A stretch of DNA of 64,000 nt from Adiantum capillus-veneris (GCA_014529385.2 CM043963.1:76270412-76334411), one strand, 5' to 3'; shown: positions 22,014 through 33,938, counted from the first letter of the stretch. Notes: a model not told the origin generated them from the letters alone. Translations and numbers: made by a program.

Positions 22014-24603
22014 TGAGGTAGGAGCTACACTCCCGTGAATAGCTATTTTGGATGTTTGAGGTCCATTTGACCCATAGTTTCAATGTTAGCTTCTTGCAAA
22101 TTAGTCTCAAAAAACCCTGGTACGCTTACACTCGGTTGAAAGTAGTAAGCAGAGATTGGAGTACCCATGTATGTATATCTTTCTAGCAGAGATTGGAGTA
22201 CCCATGTATGTACCCTAAAAGTTTGGATTTAGGAAATCTAGAAAAATGCAGCTCTAAAATGTGTTATTGCTCGCAAGCTTTCTTCCTAGCTATACCTGAC
22301 TCAATTTGGAGTTGTCTAACAAAAGTTAGAGCAATTTTAGTGAACTGCACTTGAAACAACACTCAAATTAGTTTCAGGATCAGGACACAAAGAGATTTTG
22401 TGCTTGTATCTTGGATTCTAGAGGATATTTTTCACTCAAACTTGAGATTTGGGTTGTACTTAAGTAGATCTACAAACTTATGAAGTCAAATACCCTCACT
22501 ATGTAGAGGTACACCGATCGCAATCGTTGACCCCATGTCACAGATTTGGAAGATTTTTGCACAGTAGCTAGCCATTGATGTCTTGATACCAAGTGTCTTT
22601 GTATTTTTGAATTTGGAGATGTTTTGACCAATGAAAACCCAAATCTCAGGTGGTTTTACGGTTATTGGCCCGATTGTGTAACTGGGACTTTTGACCACTT
22701 TCTTTTGCTTTTTTGACCTTGCTCCTTTTCGAAAATATGTTGCACTAGATGTCAACTACCTACTCATAATTTTTCAATCCAAAATGTCACTGGGGTACAC
22801 TGATCGCGATCATAGTTCCAACTCCTTTTTGCATGAAATTTTAGGAGTTGATAGACATGGGTATGATTAGTCTATTCCCAAACCCACTTTGCATTTGGAT
22901 CACAAAAACTTGAATTTTCTCAAAATTTTGGTCTGAAGGATCAGTGATCATTGTTTACCCTATTTGACAACTTCCTTTTGGTTTTTTGACCCTGGTTCTT
23001 TTGAGAAAGTTATTTTTCTAGTTATCAGCTACCTACTCACCAAGTCTCAAGTCAAAATGTCACTATGGTACACCGATCGCGATTGTAGTACCAACTCCTT
23101 TTCAGGTGAAACTTGTGGATATGGTAGAGAATGATGTGTACAGTCTACTCCCCAAATCTTTTTGAATTTGGACAAGAAAAAGTCAAGTTTTCACCAGATC
23201 TTGGTCTGCTGCAGTGGTTTTCTGACTGTCTGCTATTTTTGGCTATTGTGGTCACTTTTTTTAATTTTGAAAACTCCTAGTATCTTATATAACCTAGGTG
23301 TATGTGTGGGTAAAGTCTGGTCAAAATGTGGCACTGAGGTACACCGACCACGATCGTAGTTTGGAGCCCAAATTGGATGAAACTTCACCAGCTTGTTCAC
23401 TAGGCTATTTTATGACTACCAGCCAGACACTTTTGTATGTGGACTCAAAAAACTCAAAAATTTACAGTTTCTTCCTCTGAAGTGCCTGATTTTCCAATTT
23501 TATCAGGTTTGATTGTTTTTTATGTTTGATTTGGGATTTGAGAAATACCTAGGCTTTTCCTATGCACATGCTATCCCTCTGCATGGTTTCTTCCTAGTTT
23601 TGATGTGTTTTAGTCTATTGAAAGTCAATTTCTATGCCAGTTTAGCAGTTTTTGACTTGGATCTGTATTCAGTGGTTTTGACCAGTCTTTTGTGGTTTTT
23701 GACCCTAGGTGCTTTAGACTTTCATGTTTGTATACCCTTGGAGAGTCTACTCATCAAATCTGGTACAAATATGAGATCTAGGTACATCGATCGCGATCGT
23801 AGTTCTAAGACCAAATTCAACCAAATTTGGCATGCTTGTAGACACTGATGTTTTAAGGCTATCCCCCAAGTCTTTTTGCATTTGGATCACCAAAAGTCAA
23901 GATTTTACAGTTTCTGGCTATATCATGCTAGTTTTATCCAAGTGGCCTGATTTCCTTGATTTTTGATGTTTTTGGGTGTGGTTGCTTTAGAAAAACTTGT
24001 TTAGAATCTTATCAGGAAGGCACATGTCAAATCTTGTACAATTCTGACACTGAGGTACACCGATCGTGATCGTAGTACCAGAGCCAAATCTGATGAAATT
24101 TATAGGCTCTCTGTGACAAGTATTTCCCAGTGTTTGGTGCTACCACTTTGTGGTTTGAATCAATTTCAGCTCTGTTTGGTCAGATTTTCTAATTTCAGAG
24201 TCTTATGGCCCTTTTGACAAAGTTATGGTTTTCTGGTGTTTTTGACTCTATCTTTTGCCCCAAATCTGACTGGAATGTGATTTACTTATCCTACTCCTAA
24301 GTACAGAAATGAAAGAACATAAGAAAATGGATCAAACAAAACAAAGAGGATAAAAAACGGATGATGGATCAGTACTCAATCAATACAAACAAATTTGAAG
24401 AGAAAAAATACTTAAAGAAACCTCAGTCACAACTCCCCATATCTCTCAAGAGTAGAACTAGCCAGTCCACCGACCCTAGACTCCAGTAAGCACTAAACCC
24501 CTGTCTAGATGCTTCACTGAAATGTAAATGGAATGGAAATTATCTTTTGGAACAATAAGAAAACTCTGAATACGCACTCGGTCACTCATCACCTAAGATT
24601 CAT
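22014..24603 (-). other. Long untranslated 5' leader of element C
   Basis: About 2.6 kb between primer site and gag without a supported ORF. Short ORFs on the plus strand (for example 23513-23848) are composed of the diverged tandem repeat and have no coding signature. The palindrome array described separately is its main content. Confidence 0.7.
22508..24079 (-). repeat. Palindrome array in the 5' leader of element C
   Basis: Six copies of an imperfect 26-bp palindrome, built on GGTACACCGATCG and its near reverse complement with core CGATCGCGATCG, lie at 22508, 22794, 23067, 23338, 23781 and 24054. The steps are 286, 273, 271, 443 and 273 bp. They fill the untranslated leader between the primer site and gag. 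The intervening DNA is diverged but repeats phrases such as CAAAATGTCACT before the motif. Two more copies lie in the LTRs. Confidence 0.9.
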
Positions 24604-24621
24604 TCCCCGACAACGGCGCCA
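24604..24621 (-). other. Primer-binding site of element C (tRNA-Asp type)
   Basis: On the minus strand TGGCGCCGTTGTCGGGGA lies one base after the 5' LTR. It matches the complement of the plant tRNA-Asp 3' end except for one C-to-T change. This primer is known for Athila-type Ty3 elements. Confidence 0.85.
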
Positions 24622-24622
24622 A

Positions 24623-25558
24623 TGTTTGTGGGTCGCCGCGATGGACGTCTATAACATAGCTCTCAAGCATCAACATAAAATTATCGATACAGGGGAAGCG
24701 ACTCAGATGAGGCATGGAAACTCACTAGGATGTCAACCCTAATGAAGTGAACTCGAAGAGATGCAACTACTAACTCTACACGCAAATCAATCGCACAAAA
24801 GCGAAGTAATCTGCCTATGTCCTTCTACACAGCTCTACAGTCATCACACCCGTTCACCATGCAAATCATATCCGAATCGCACGAAACTTGAAGGGAAACT
24901 ACATGGGACTATCAGGAACATATCCTATCACTGTCACAACATTTTGGGAAGGTACATCGATCGCGATCGTTCTTCCCAAATTACGCAAAAACAGTAAACA
25001 GATGACCGTAAAGGGTCATTTTTAGGTCCTTAAAGCCTCTCCTAGGGTCAAGACAACATGAAATACGCATATAAACACTCAAAACAATGATTTAATGCCT
25101 AAATGGATTCTTTGGAAACCTTCACCGAATCTTGAATGCTTACACTTGAATGAAAGAGCAAAGTAAGAGGAACACAATGCCATAAACAAAATTGAATTTG
25201 GATTACCGTAGCCACAAAAGCGATGATTACAAGTTGGAGCAATGAGGTAGCTCTCTGTGCGTAACGCAATAGTCACTTATCTTCAAAAAATAATCCCTTT
25301 CACACTAACCTTAGTGTATTATATACCTAGGGCTTTCTAAAGTGGCTAGCGGCCAACTTCTCATGGACCTTTACATACATCATTGGAAAAATGACATCTT
25401 TGACTTAGACATCACATAGACGATTGACATTAGGCTTTTACAGGGTTTGATGTATTAAACATTGTAAAAATAATGTGACCACATCAAAACTTTGGCGGGT
25501 TGACCCAACGGTGGCCTTGGCTAGGTGGGCACTTGTATGTTGTTATCACCTCCAAACA
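24623..25558 (-). repeat. 5' LTR of element C
   Basis: 936 bp, TG...CA ended, next to the primer site on its internal side. It carries a TATA-like box near 25318 (minus strand), expected to start the element transcript, and a palindrome copy with intact core at 24951-24976. Confidence 0.92.
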
Positions 25559-25563
25559 CAAGC

Positions 25564-26211
25564 TATCACCTAAAGGCGGACAGCTCATTGTTCCAATTGC
25601 AGCAAGCAAAGAGATATGGAAAGGAGATTCCCAACATAACAAACCATGAAGTAATCAATCTTCTCCATCCTATTGACAAGAAAACAATACAAGCAGCATG
25701 CAAGGAGTCAGGAATATCTGGGTACCAAAAGCACAACTTAAGGACAAGCCGTGTCAATTTGGGTACCCAAAACATCATCGATTGTACGAAGACAGTTCTA
25801 AGGTTTGAAACACAAAGAAGAGCATCTCGGAGCAGGGAACCTAAATCAAAATGGATTTGGAGGAAAAAGGAGCACTTGTCCTCTCCGCAAAATAAAAAAC
25901 CGATGAAGCAGTGGAGAGTTAAGTCTTAAAACACTCAACCACAACATTTCATTGAAGAAAAACCAAGATACCAATGGCGAGTTAAGGCTCAAAAACCATC
26001 ATCATTGATACCGACAACTCAGGAAATTAGCGTGCTAAAGCATCCTAATGGTACCATAAAGCAAAGAGCACACAAGCTACAAGACTTGCTCTTTGAGAAA
26101 CAACAAAAGAAAACCTCGACCTCAGAAACCCTTGAGTTAATTACTCAAGACCCAACTCTTGCACAACATAATGGCTTGAGTTTCATTGATTTTCAAAGCA
26201 TGGTAGACTAA
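25564..26211 (+). pseudogene. Post-integrase ORF of element B, second part (Trp-motif region)
   Basis: It continues from 15104 across element C. Trp motifs appear as KWIWRKKEHLS, KQWRVKS and YQWRVKAQK, the worn equivalents of the IWxPK repeats in A, C and D. A TAA at 25927-25929 breaks the frame, and the reading ends at 26211. The segment HNGLSFIDFQSM before the end has a counterpart near 52240 in D at DNA level. Confidence 0.6.
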
Positions 26212-27694
26212 CCAAGGCGATGCATAGACGCGATTGTTCAACCCATGCACACAGTCGTCCCGGAGTACGCCATCTAGGAGGGGTGGAAGGGAACTAAATA
26301 TTGAGGGCAATGTTTGAAGAGGGAGGAAAATTTTTGATGTTAACGTGTGATATTTTGCAAAATTACCTAATAATTCCTTTAACAAGTCATCAACAGGGGA
26401 AATTTAATTGATAACATCTCCACGATGAGTGTAAATAGTGTAAATACTATTAGAAAATCATCAAAAAATGGACTTTTTTTGTTATTTTCATCATTTTTTC
26501 TTGATATTGGGATTTAACAATGGATAAATCCACCAAAACAACAATAAAGTAGTGTTTTCAATATATTTTCCTAATTATTGATTTTTCACTTTTCTTTTTT
26601 AGCGCATTTTATTATTTTCTTTGATTTTTTCAATAAACAGGTCAAAAATTAATAATAAATAGTAAATGAGCTCATATGGAGAAATTGAAGATACGCTGGT
26701 GATCAGAAGGATAGGCACAAAAAATTTCAATGAAATCGACAGACGGAAGCGGGAAGCCTAAATTAGGCTGCCAAGGCCTACTTTCGCAAATTCTTGCAGA
26801 ATGAGCTATTGGAACCCGATTGAAGAAATTTTTGATTCTAACATAGATTTCATGGACTAATAGGACTAATAGGGCAATTTGGAGAAAAATACTTTTGGAA
26901 GTCCGAGTATAGATATCCAAGGTGGCCCAAAATCACCTCATTTCCACTAGTCACTCTTGGAGGAGAGAGCTCTTGTCCTTTGCGTGCGATTTTCGGAGTC
27001 CACAGTCGTCCATTTACAACACCGTCTCACACGAGACATGAGGGGTAAGTTCTAATCTTATCAATGAAGAATTCTATATGGTTGGGTAGCAAGTCTATGC
27101 TTAGAAAAAATCGTAGAAACCCATCAGTGCATGAAATCCTAGGACAAAAAATTGACCATAGCGGCCTGTCAGCTCAACCGAATTGAACGAGACTTGAACT
27201 GTAGCATGCCCCTATATAATACAATACTATGTCACCAGATGACCATTCGACAGGGGTCAGGGGGGGTCCCAAGTAGATAATCTAGGGTTTTGCCATTTGC
27301 CAAAATTTGAATTCTTACTCCACAGGCAGCTCATACACTAGGTCTAAACACAATGTACCTGGAAGGTTACATGAAAACAGTCAACACAAGCTCTCAAACA
27401 ATATAAAATAGCTCAAAGGCTACAAAGCGTCAAATTTGACATATGAAGTTAAACTGACTCCAAATGGGCCAAAAATGGATGGGTAGCATCGGGACTATGT
27501 AGCGGACAAGCCCATAGCTTCAAAAGTGACTAACCAACTCCACAGGCCATCTAGTCACATGAATCGGGGCGCCAACAGCACGAAGTGATTCCGACACGAT
27601 AAAACTTTATCAAATTCATTTTTGGACTTGTTTTAGATGTATTGAATATGTATAGGTCATCAAATTGTCAAGTCTTGCAAAAAATTTGACTGCT
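26212..27694 (+). other. Non-coding spacer of element B with internal purine tract
   Basis: The purine tract at 26276-26292 (AGGAGGGGTGGAAGGGA) follows the same GTCC(C)GG phrase as in A and D. The remainder is AT-rich to about 26700 and then mixed. I see no coding signal. Confidence 0.55.
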
Positions 27695-28294
27695 GTAAAT
27701 AATCGGACTATTTACTTCTGTGCTTGTTTGGCTTGAAAATGATCTCTTCACTTCACATATCATTTGTACACATCTATTACATGCCACATTTCAAGTATGA
27801 GCCAAAATGATCAAGAAAAACTTATAAAGTGTCAAAAAGATGCACCAAAGTCTTTCCAATCCAATTTTTGAGTTATTTGTCACATTTTTTTGATCCAAAT
27901 CACCCCATATCTCATACACAGATTCTACATCGTGCCTAGAAACAAGTTGCAACAAAAAATGTACATTGTAATGAAAAAGTTAATAATCGCGATTATTTAC
28001 TTTCTTGCCAAAATGGGTGAAATCTGCAACTTTGACCTTATGGGACCAAAGAACATAATGTCCAAAGTCCACTTATCAAGTTTGAGCAAATTTGGATCTC
28101 AAAAACTCAAAATCTCTTTATATCTATTGTTTCAGAGTCTGAAAGCCTAGATCTTGCACCATTCGCACCCTGTGCACTCAAATGAGTCCACACTTCACTC
28201 AGAGTACCTAAATGCCACATGTTTCAAGCCTATGATGTCAGCAATGCAAAAAGTTGGAAAAGATCCGCAGTTGTAAATAATCGTGCTTATTTAC
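27695..28294 (+). repeat. Palindrome array in element B, AT-rich type
   Basis: Three copies of a 21-22 nt palindrome with half-site GTAAATAATCG lie at 27695-27715, 27979-28000 and 28273-28294, at steps of 284 and 294 bp. The middle copy is nearly perfect (one mismatch at the second base pair). The array ends about 190 bp before ORF-X, the same position as in A and D, but the palindrome sequence is unrelated apart from a central TCGCGA/ACGCGT-like core. Confidence 0.85.
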
Positions 28295-28480
28295 TTTTGT
28301 TGCAATTTTTGCATGGATTGCATGATTTCAATCTCTACATGTTTATATGCATTTATGCATGCTCCAAATTTGATTTGAAGCAAAATGGACATCGTTTGTC
28401 AGTAATTTAGACTCAGGACATTTCAGAGTGGCATTCGCAAAAATTTCTAACTTTAGCACTGTATTCACTTAACAGGAGCA

Positions 28481-29330
28481 ATGCAAGCTGCCAAGAAGGA
28501 AAAGAAAAGGATGTCCCAGAAAAAAACGTTGCAAGATTTTCCACCCTACTAACTAGATCCAAGTTCAGTAAAGACGTCAAGGCAACTTTCTTGTCAAGAG
28601 AGCAGCTTGAAGAAAACAACACAACTGTTTTCACTGGCAGATTCTACAGCGAAGAAGGAAACCAAGTAGAATTGCAAATGCTACCAAAGGAGATATATGA
28701 TGTAGATGCACAGACAGACACCAAAGAACCCAACAGAAGGCTAGGCCTAAGAGACGTCTACGACAAAAAACCGTGCGGCGTGGATTTCCAGAAGGCATTT
28801 GAATTACTGTCCACAATCAAAGGAGATGGGTCAGCCCAAATCACCAACCAACAAGGGCAAAAAGAAGAAGTGGTAATCACTAAAGAGATAGTGGCCGAGG
28901 CACTGAAGCTGCCAACTGAAGGTATGACAGTGTGGGCCAGAGATAGAAAGACAGTAGGAAATTTTACCAAAGATATTGGTGCTACCACATTTTTCGATCT
29001 CATCCAAAGGCAAGTGGAAGAACTAGCTTGCCTCTACCATCAACAATCCCACTTCTTATCAAAGAGACCGCCATGGTAAACAACTCCAAAACATGTGGTT
29101 GTGACAACCTTCACTCAAGTATTGAAGTCGACAACCAGGCAGGCAATTGATCATGCACAATATGTACTTACGACACTGAAAGGCACAAAGAAAGAAGGAA
29201 AAATCACATATCTGGGTGCTCCAAAAGTACTAACCAGAATATCATACATGCTATTGGAATGGTAATAATTTTCCACCAGCCCTAGATCAGAACACCTGGA
29301 TTGTGTCCGCTCATCCTTCTCCAAGAACCA
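28481..29330 (+). pseudogene. ORF-X of element B, truncated and broken
   Basis: A start near 28481 (MQAAKKEKKR) parallels MAATKSPAKKKR in D. Frames shift early; the conserved block reads from about 28591: FTGRFYSEEGNQVELQMLP, FQKAFELLSTIKGDGSAQI and VVITKEIVAEALKLPTEG, each with a counterpart in A and D. After a stop at 29079 a frame continues with VVTTFTQVLKS and ISYMLLEW to about 29330. The coiled-coil and C-terminal parts are absent. Confidence 0.7.
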
Positions 29331-30104
29331 CTCTTTCAACAAGTGCAGGTTTGGAGCGAGCTTTGCGAGCGAACTGTGGAGAAAGCTTTTGGGTTTTCTT
29401 GTGCCATGTGGTTGGTCTGCCCTAAAAAATCTCACCTTCAAAGCTCGCTTCCAACAAAAAAAGCGCACTCTTGAAGCTTTCCATCCAATCAAGAAAGCTC
29501 ACTTAAAAAAATATTAAGATCTTTTGCAAGATCGCTCCCTACTTCAATATGGCATAGGTACCAACTTGTCTGTCCTTATTTTTTTGCCATGAAGGAAAGT
29601 AGGTCCTCCTTCCATCCTATCATCGTGTCTTTGTTTACTTGGAGTGCATCATGTGCTATACCTTTGTTTGACATGTGAAGAGGAAGCTTTTCTGTGTGTA
29701 TGTGTGTATATGAATTGCATTTATAAAACTAGGTATAAATAAGTAGGCTCAATTTTTTTTGTAGTTTGAATGTGAGAAGCTCTCAAAATTCTTTTGTCGT
29801 CTCAAGCAACATAGAAATTTGCATTCAAATGTTAAGAAAAAATGTGGATGTTGTATGCACTTCCAATTGTCATGCCCTAAAAGGTACTCATATATCACCA
29901 CTATTTAATCATCCTTAACTCTTGTGGCACCAAGACACAACAAAGGAAAGATACTGCAAGTGGTGGACTCAAGTGATACCTTACCCATTTTTTCTTTCTT
30001 AGTATTATACATGAAAGTGTCATTCTTGATAAGTTTTTCACATGATTGGAGTCTTAATAAGGCGTCTCAAGAAAATAACTATTTTGCACTACTTTGTAAA
30101 ATCC
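29331..30104. other. No gene seen
   Basis: AT-rich DNA. A short inverted repeat (GCGAGCTTTG near 29350 and CAAAGCTCGC near 29436) could form a hairpin. The stretch 29866-29935 is a partial third copy of the start of the direct repeat at 30105 and 32335. Confidence 0.4.
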
Positions 30105-30735
30105 AGCTAATGTGCATGTTGCTTGCTCTTTCAATTGACTAGCCTGAGAGGTAGTCATGTATTACCACTAATTAATAATCTTTAACTCTTGTGGCACCAA
30201 AACACCAATGATAGTAGTTAAGTTAGATAGTTTGAAGATTCACCACCAACAATCCAAGGTCATCGAGCAACTCAAGATTTAAAACTATAAGGGTTGCACT
30301 GATGAAAAACAATTAACATAAACCGAACAACAAAAGCAGGCCAATTCTAAGATCTTAGCAACAATATTTCCATCAATTTCTCAACACATGAGTGAGGAGT
30401 ACCAACACAATTACAAAAATCAATAAAGTCACAATTTACTCTCAATGGAGATCTCTAATGAGGAGTCTGATTTAAAGACATAAAATTTCCACAATCTAGA
30501 AGGTGTGACGCACATTGAAGACGCATGCAAGGTTCTCATTTTTGAGATTACATTCATGGATGAACATGTCATGGTTTACATCCAACCCAAAGATACGCAA
30601 GAAGATATAGTAGACGGGCTTGCATGCTATGTATGGTCATCCTTGTGCTGCTCGATCTGCAAAGTCTCTACATGTACACATGGGGTTTCTGGTCATGTGC
30701 ACTTCATACACCTCATCACGTACAAGTGAACTCGA
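30105..30735 (-). repeat. Direct repeat, left copy, with worn SWIM zinc-finger coding
   Basis: About 630 bp, matching 32335-32963 at roughly 85-90% by eye. On the minus strand near 30690-30560 it encodes the end of a MULE-type protein with the SWIM motif NPMCTCRDFADRAAQG followed by a TGA and YIACKPVYYIF. The expected C-X-C...C-X-H has Pro in place of His. It is therefore a duplicate of the C-terminus of the MULE-like gene at 32335-33938. Confidence 0.75.
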
Positions 30736-31690
30736 CCTTCTCAAAACTCTTCATCTAAGAATCATATGATTATATACATATGGGTGACGTATGATAGCTT
30801 TCACTTAGTGTTTTGCCAAAGAGAAGCTCACTCTAGCATGCATAAAGCTTGAGAGCTTTGCATTGAGCATAACTCACAAAGGCTTTTTCACACAAAGGTT
30901 AAGCTTGGCACAAGGCACTTGGAGTTAGGCACTTTTCTTTCTAGTAATACCCAATTGTTATAGGTGATTGGAGGTGATTAGGATTGCATATTTGAGCTTA
31001 ATTGCAAGATATATCTTGAGAAGTAAGGTGAAAGAGGGTGGGAACTAGACTTTGATCTAGTAGGTCAGTTAAATTAGTAAATAAAAAGGGTATCTAGAGA
31101 TGGTCCATATAGAAATTTATAAATGGTGGACAATGAGGGTGGAAATCTCAACGAGATAGAATTATTTTTTGGTCCATTCTTAAAAAAAGGGTGATTTGGT
31201 TTCTCCATTGTTTGCATGTCAAGACTCCCTTACCTTTTCCTCATACATTCAAGTAGATATGCTTTTGCTTTGGATTAGACTCTTCCCAAAGTTATTTGGT
31301 GTTTTTTTTTTCATACTATTTATAATGGCAATTATAGCTAGAAGTACATTTAAATAAATAGGATAGTAAAAAACATACCTTTATTGAAATAAAATAACTA
31401 TAAAAACTGACACTTATTAATGGTGCCCGCTTGGGTTAGGATTTGTGGGCAAGTACAATTTTTAGGAGTATGTATGCATGTCCAATTTGATTTTTTTTTG
31501 GGCTATACTTAGACCAAAAAACAATGTTGATAGGAATTGAAACCTAAAGCAAACACAACATACAAATGCAAACAACAACACATAAAATGCAAGCACCACA
31601 CACATAAATTGGGAATCGTAATGGCACCACCTAGTTTTGTGGACCACAAACTGAGGCACTTGGGGAGGGGGGGCGGAGGGGGGGGGGGGG

Positions 31691-31742
<52 letters not shown>

Positions 31743-32334
31743 ATATGACTTTGCGGTGATAAAAATTTTAATAAAAACTCTTTGAAAACTTCAACTACAC
31801 AAGAAAGAGAGCATAATTATGACTTAATCAAACTAATCACTTGAACTTGAAAATCACAAGGTTTGACTTGGCCATTGCATAGATGGGCTCCTTAGATCAA
31901 ACCACAACATGCATAGAACCAATTTATCATAATGCTTGCAAGAACTCATCAAAACCCTTAACCACAACTAAAAATTACACTCAAGAGAACCATGGCATGC
32001 ACTACCTCGGTGCTAGGGGAGTCTTCTTCACCTTGCCATCGTCTTTTTACAACTTAATAAGGGCTATGGCCTTTACCTTGCCACCCTTTTTCCACAACGT
32101 ATTAAGGGCTATGGCCACAATCACGCTCATATACTAATCCAAGGTAGCACCAATCACATGAAAAACAAAGAGAAAGTTGAAAAATTATGATGCATGGGTT
32201 TCATGATAAGTATTTGACAAGATGAAAGGAAAATTTCAACAATATGGAGCTCAATCACATCTTTAGATCCACCAAATGGAATCTTTAACAAGTAGAAATA
32301 GGGCCACACAATACTCCCCTCACTCTTGACTTCT
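30736..32334. other. Non-coding stretch with microsatellite and small tandem repeat
   Basis: I see no gene. It contains a poly-G run with a GA microsatellite (listed separately) and a 45-bp sequence repeated twice at about 32030-32118, each ending TAAGGGCTATGGCC. Confidence 0.5.
31661..31738 (+). repeat. Poly-G run and (GA)n microsatellite
   Basis: G-rich from 31661, an uninterrupted G run at 31678-31693, then GA repeats to 31738. The ORF that crosses it (Gly and Glu-Arg repeats) is an artefact of the repeat. Confidence 0.95.
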
Positions 32335-32963
32335 CTAGCTAATGTGCATGTTGCACACTCTTTCAATTGTCCTAGCTTGAGAGGTACTCATGTATTACCA
32401 CTAATTAATAATCTTTAACTCTTGTGGCACCAAACCACCAATGATAGTAGCTAAGCTAGATAGTGTGAATATTCAACAACAATCCAAGGTCATCGAACAA
32501 CTCAAGATTTAAAACTAGAAGGGTTAAACTGATGAAAAAGAATTAACATAAACCAAACAACAAAAACATGCCAATCCCTAGATCCTAGCAAAAATATTTC
32601 CATCAATTTATCAACACATGAGTGAGGAGTACCAACAAATTTACAGAAAACAATAAAGTCAAAATTGTACTCCTAGTAGTGATCTCTAATGAGGAGTTTG
32701 ATTGAAAGAAATGAAATTTCCACAATCTAGAAGGTGCGACGCAAATTGAACACGTGTGTAAGGTTCTCATTTGTGAGCTTGCATTGATGGATGAACATGT
32801 TATGGTTTACATCTAACCCAAATATACAAAAGAAGATATAGTAGATGTGTTTGCATGCTATGTATGGTCGTTCTTATGCTGCTCAATATGCAAAGTCTCT
32901 ACATGTACACATGGGGTTTGTGGCGATGTGCACCTGGCACGCCTCATCACGTACAAGCAAACT
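32335..32963 (-). repeat. Direct repeat, right copy
   Basis: This is the partner of 30105-30735 and joins the MULE-like gene on its right. On the minus strand it encodes CQVHIATNPMCTCRDFAY, two stops, then RPYIACKHIYYIF, so the SWIM C-X-C and C-X-H pairs are both visible here. Confidence 0.75.
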
Positions 32964-33932
32964 TGAAGTCCCCACCATAAACCTCTCATGTTGTTTTTCT
33001 TTGATTACAACATGCTCCTCAATCTTAGCCTCCATAGATATTGCAGAGTCAATTCTTTTGGCTGCAGCGCGGCTGAGACACTTGGATGATACCACATGTT
33101 TGTCGGCTCATTTCCTAGCCTCCTTTGAATCTTAAATCCTCTTTCCTCTAACATCTTCATTTCGACTAGAGTCAAATTTGTTTCTTTTTCCATAGGCCAT
33201 GTGTTTGCACTCGCCCTAGACAATGGGTTATTGTGTTGCAAATTTGCCACGTGTGGTCCACACTGTCGTTGCAAAATCACATGTGTAGGGTTTTTGACCC
33301 ATGACCTTTCCCTCCCTCATTTCCATTGTCCCAAGTTCTAATGCCCCAAAATGATGGTGGTACTACACCCATTTTAGTATTTCTAATATTCATTTTGCAT
33401 TTTCCAGCTTCACCACCCATCCATCCTTGACATTGTACTCGGCTACCTCTAAAGACTCTTGGAATTGTCCACATTGTTTTGTGAATATCAGATTCTTCAT
33501 CAATCATATCTTCATTTTTGTCGTCTTCCATGATTTTTGGTGTTGCTTGAGACTTATTTCTTCCCCTCCTTGGTAAATTTTGAGTGACATACTCTGGTCT
33601 ATGGGAAGCATTTTCCTCCTCTTGTGTCACATTACTAGTCATTCTTCGCTTTCGTGTTACTGTGATATTATCCCCTTCCACATGAGGCCGTTGGTAAATT
33701 GGGGTTCCTCGCCTCATCTACCTCTCGAGAAAGTGTTGCAACAGCTAGAGCAGGCCCTTGCGACATTCGTCTTGCTAGTTTTTCTACAGTAGGTCCAGCC
33801 CCATGGTATCTACCTTCCACAAATGCAAGCATCTTCACGCTTTGTAGCAACGAGTTTGCTAGATCAAAAACACTTGCATCATACAGATTGAGCATTTGTT
33901 TGTTTCCTTCTCCTGCTAGCCAACTTCCATGT
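32700..33932 (-). pseudogene. MULE-like transposase gene, C-terminal part
   Basis: It is read on the minus strand from the left edge of element D. The open frame begins KHGSWLAGEGNKQMLNLYD and runs to about 33670. It continues after frameshifts in 33717-33277 (basic, acidic linker), 33280-33005 and 33095-32883, ending in a SWIM zinc finger (CTCRDF...CKH) inside the right direct repeat. SWIM fingers are typical of Mutator-family transposases and relatives and bind DNA or protein. The N-terminal half lies at 59561-61860 on the far side of element D. Several frameshifts and stops make it a pseudogene. Confidence 0.75.
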
Positions 33933-33937
33933 TTTGT
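33933..33937. repeat. Left target-site duplication of element D
   Basis: TTTGT here equals TTTGT at 59556-59560. One extra C (33938) lies between it and the LTR start TG. The 25.6 kb between the two copies is element D with its guest. Confidence 0.75.
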
Positions 33938-33938
33938 C

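Larger units (their letters stand above)
15105..25558 (-). mobile_element. Element C: gag-protease Ty3-type element lacking RT and integrase
   Basis: This is a 10.45 kb minus-strand element with two LTRs (15105-16026 and 24623-25558), a tRNA-Asp primer site, a purine tract and a 5-bp target duplication. Its internal region encodes gag, retropepsin and a long second ORF. No YMDD, RNase H or integrase motif is present in any frame. By comparison with element D, the pol segment between the protease linker and the post-integrase ORF is missing. It would need enzymes supplied by a relative, so I class it as non-autonomous. It is inserted in element B. Confidence 0.9.
25559..29330 (+). mobile_element. 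Element B, right part
   Basis: The post-integrase ORF of B resumes here after element C. It is followed by the internal purine tract, a long leader with its own palindrome array and the N-terminal part of ORF-X. Similarity to the A/D plan fades near 29330 without an LTR, so the 3' end of B is lost or unrecognisable. Confidence 0.8.

Noticed and set aside
23513-23848. Plus-strand ORF with hydrophobic segments in the leader of C
   Set aside because: It lies in the diverged tandem leader, runs against the element's strand, and has no counterpart in neighbouring units.
22508-24079. Evenly spaced palindromes as a CRISPR array
   Set aside because: Spacers are about 250 bp, the setting is a plant retrotransposon leader, no cas genes are present, and inter-repeat DNA is itself a diverged repeat.
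29348-29445. Short inverted repeat as a miniature transposon
   Set aside because: Only about 10 bp of stem, no target duplication seen, no second copy in the window.
30505-30729. Plus-strand ORF of 74 codons
   Set aside because: Antisense to the SWIM finger remnant, which has a recognisable motif on the minus strand.
31537-31785. Plus-strand ORF with Gly and Arg-Glu repeats
   Set aside because: Translation of the poly-G and GA microsatellite.
30105-32963. The 630-bp direct repeats as LTRs of a small element
   Set aside because: No TG...CA ends, primer site or purine tract at the borders, and the repeat contains gene coding sequence. I keep it as a duplication.
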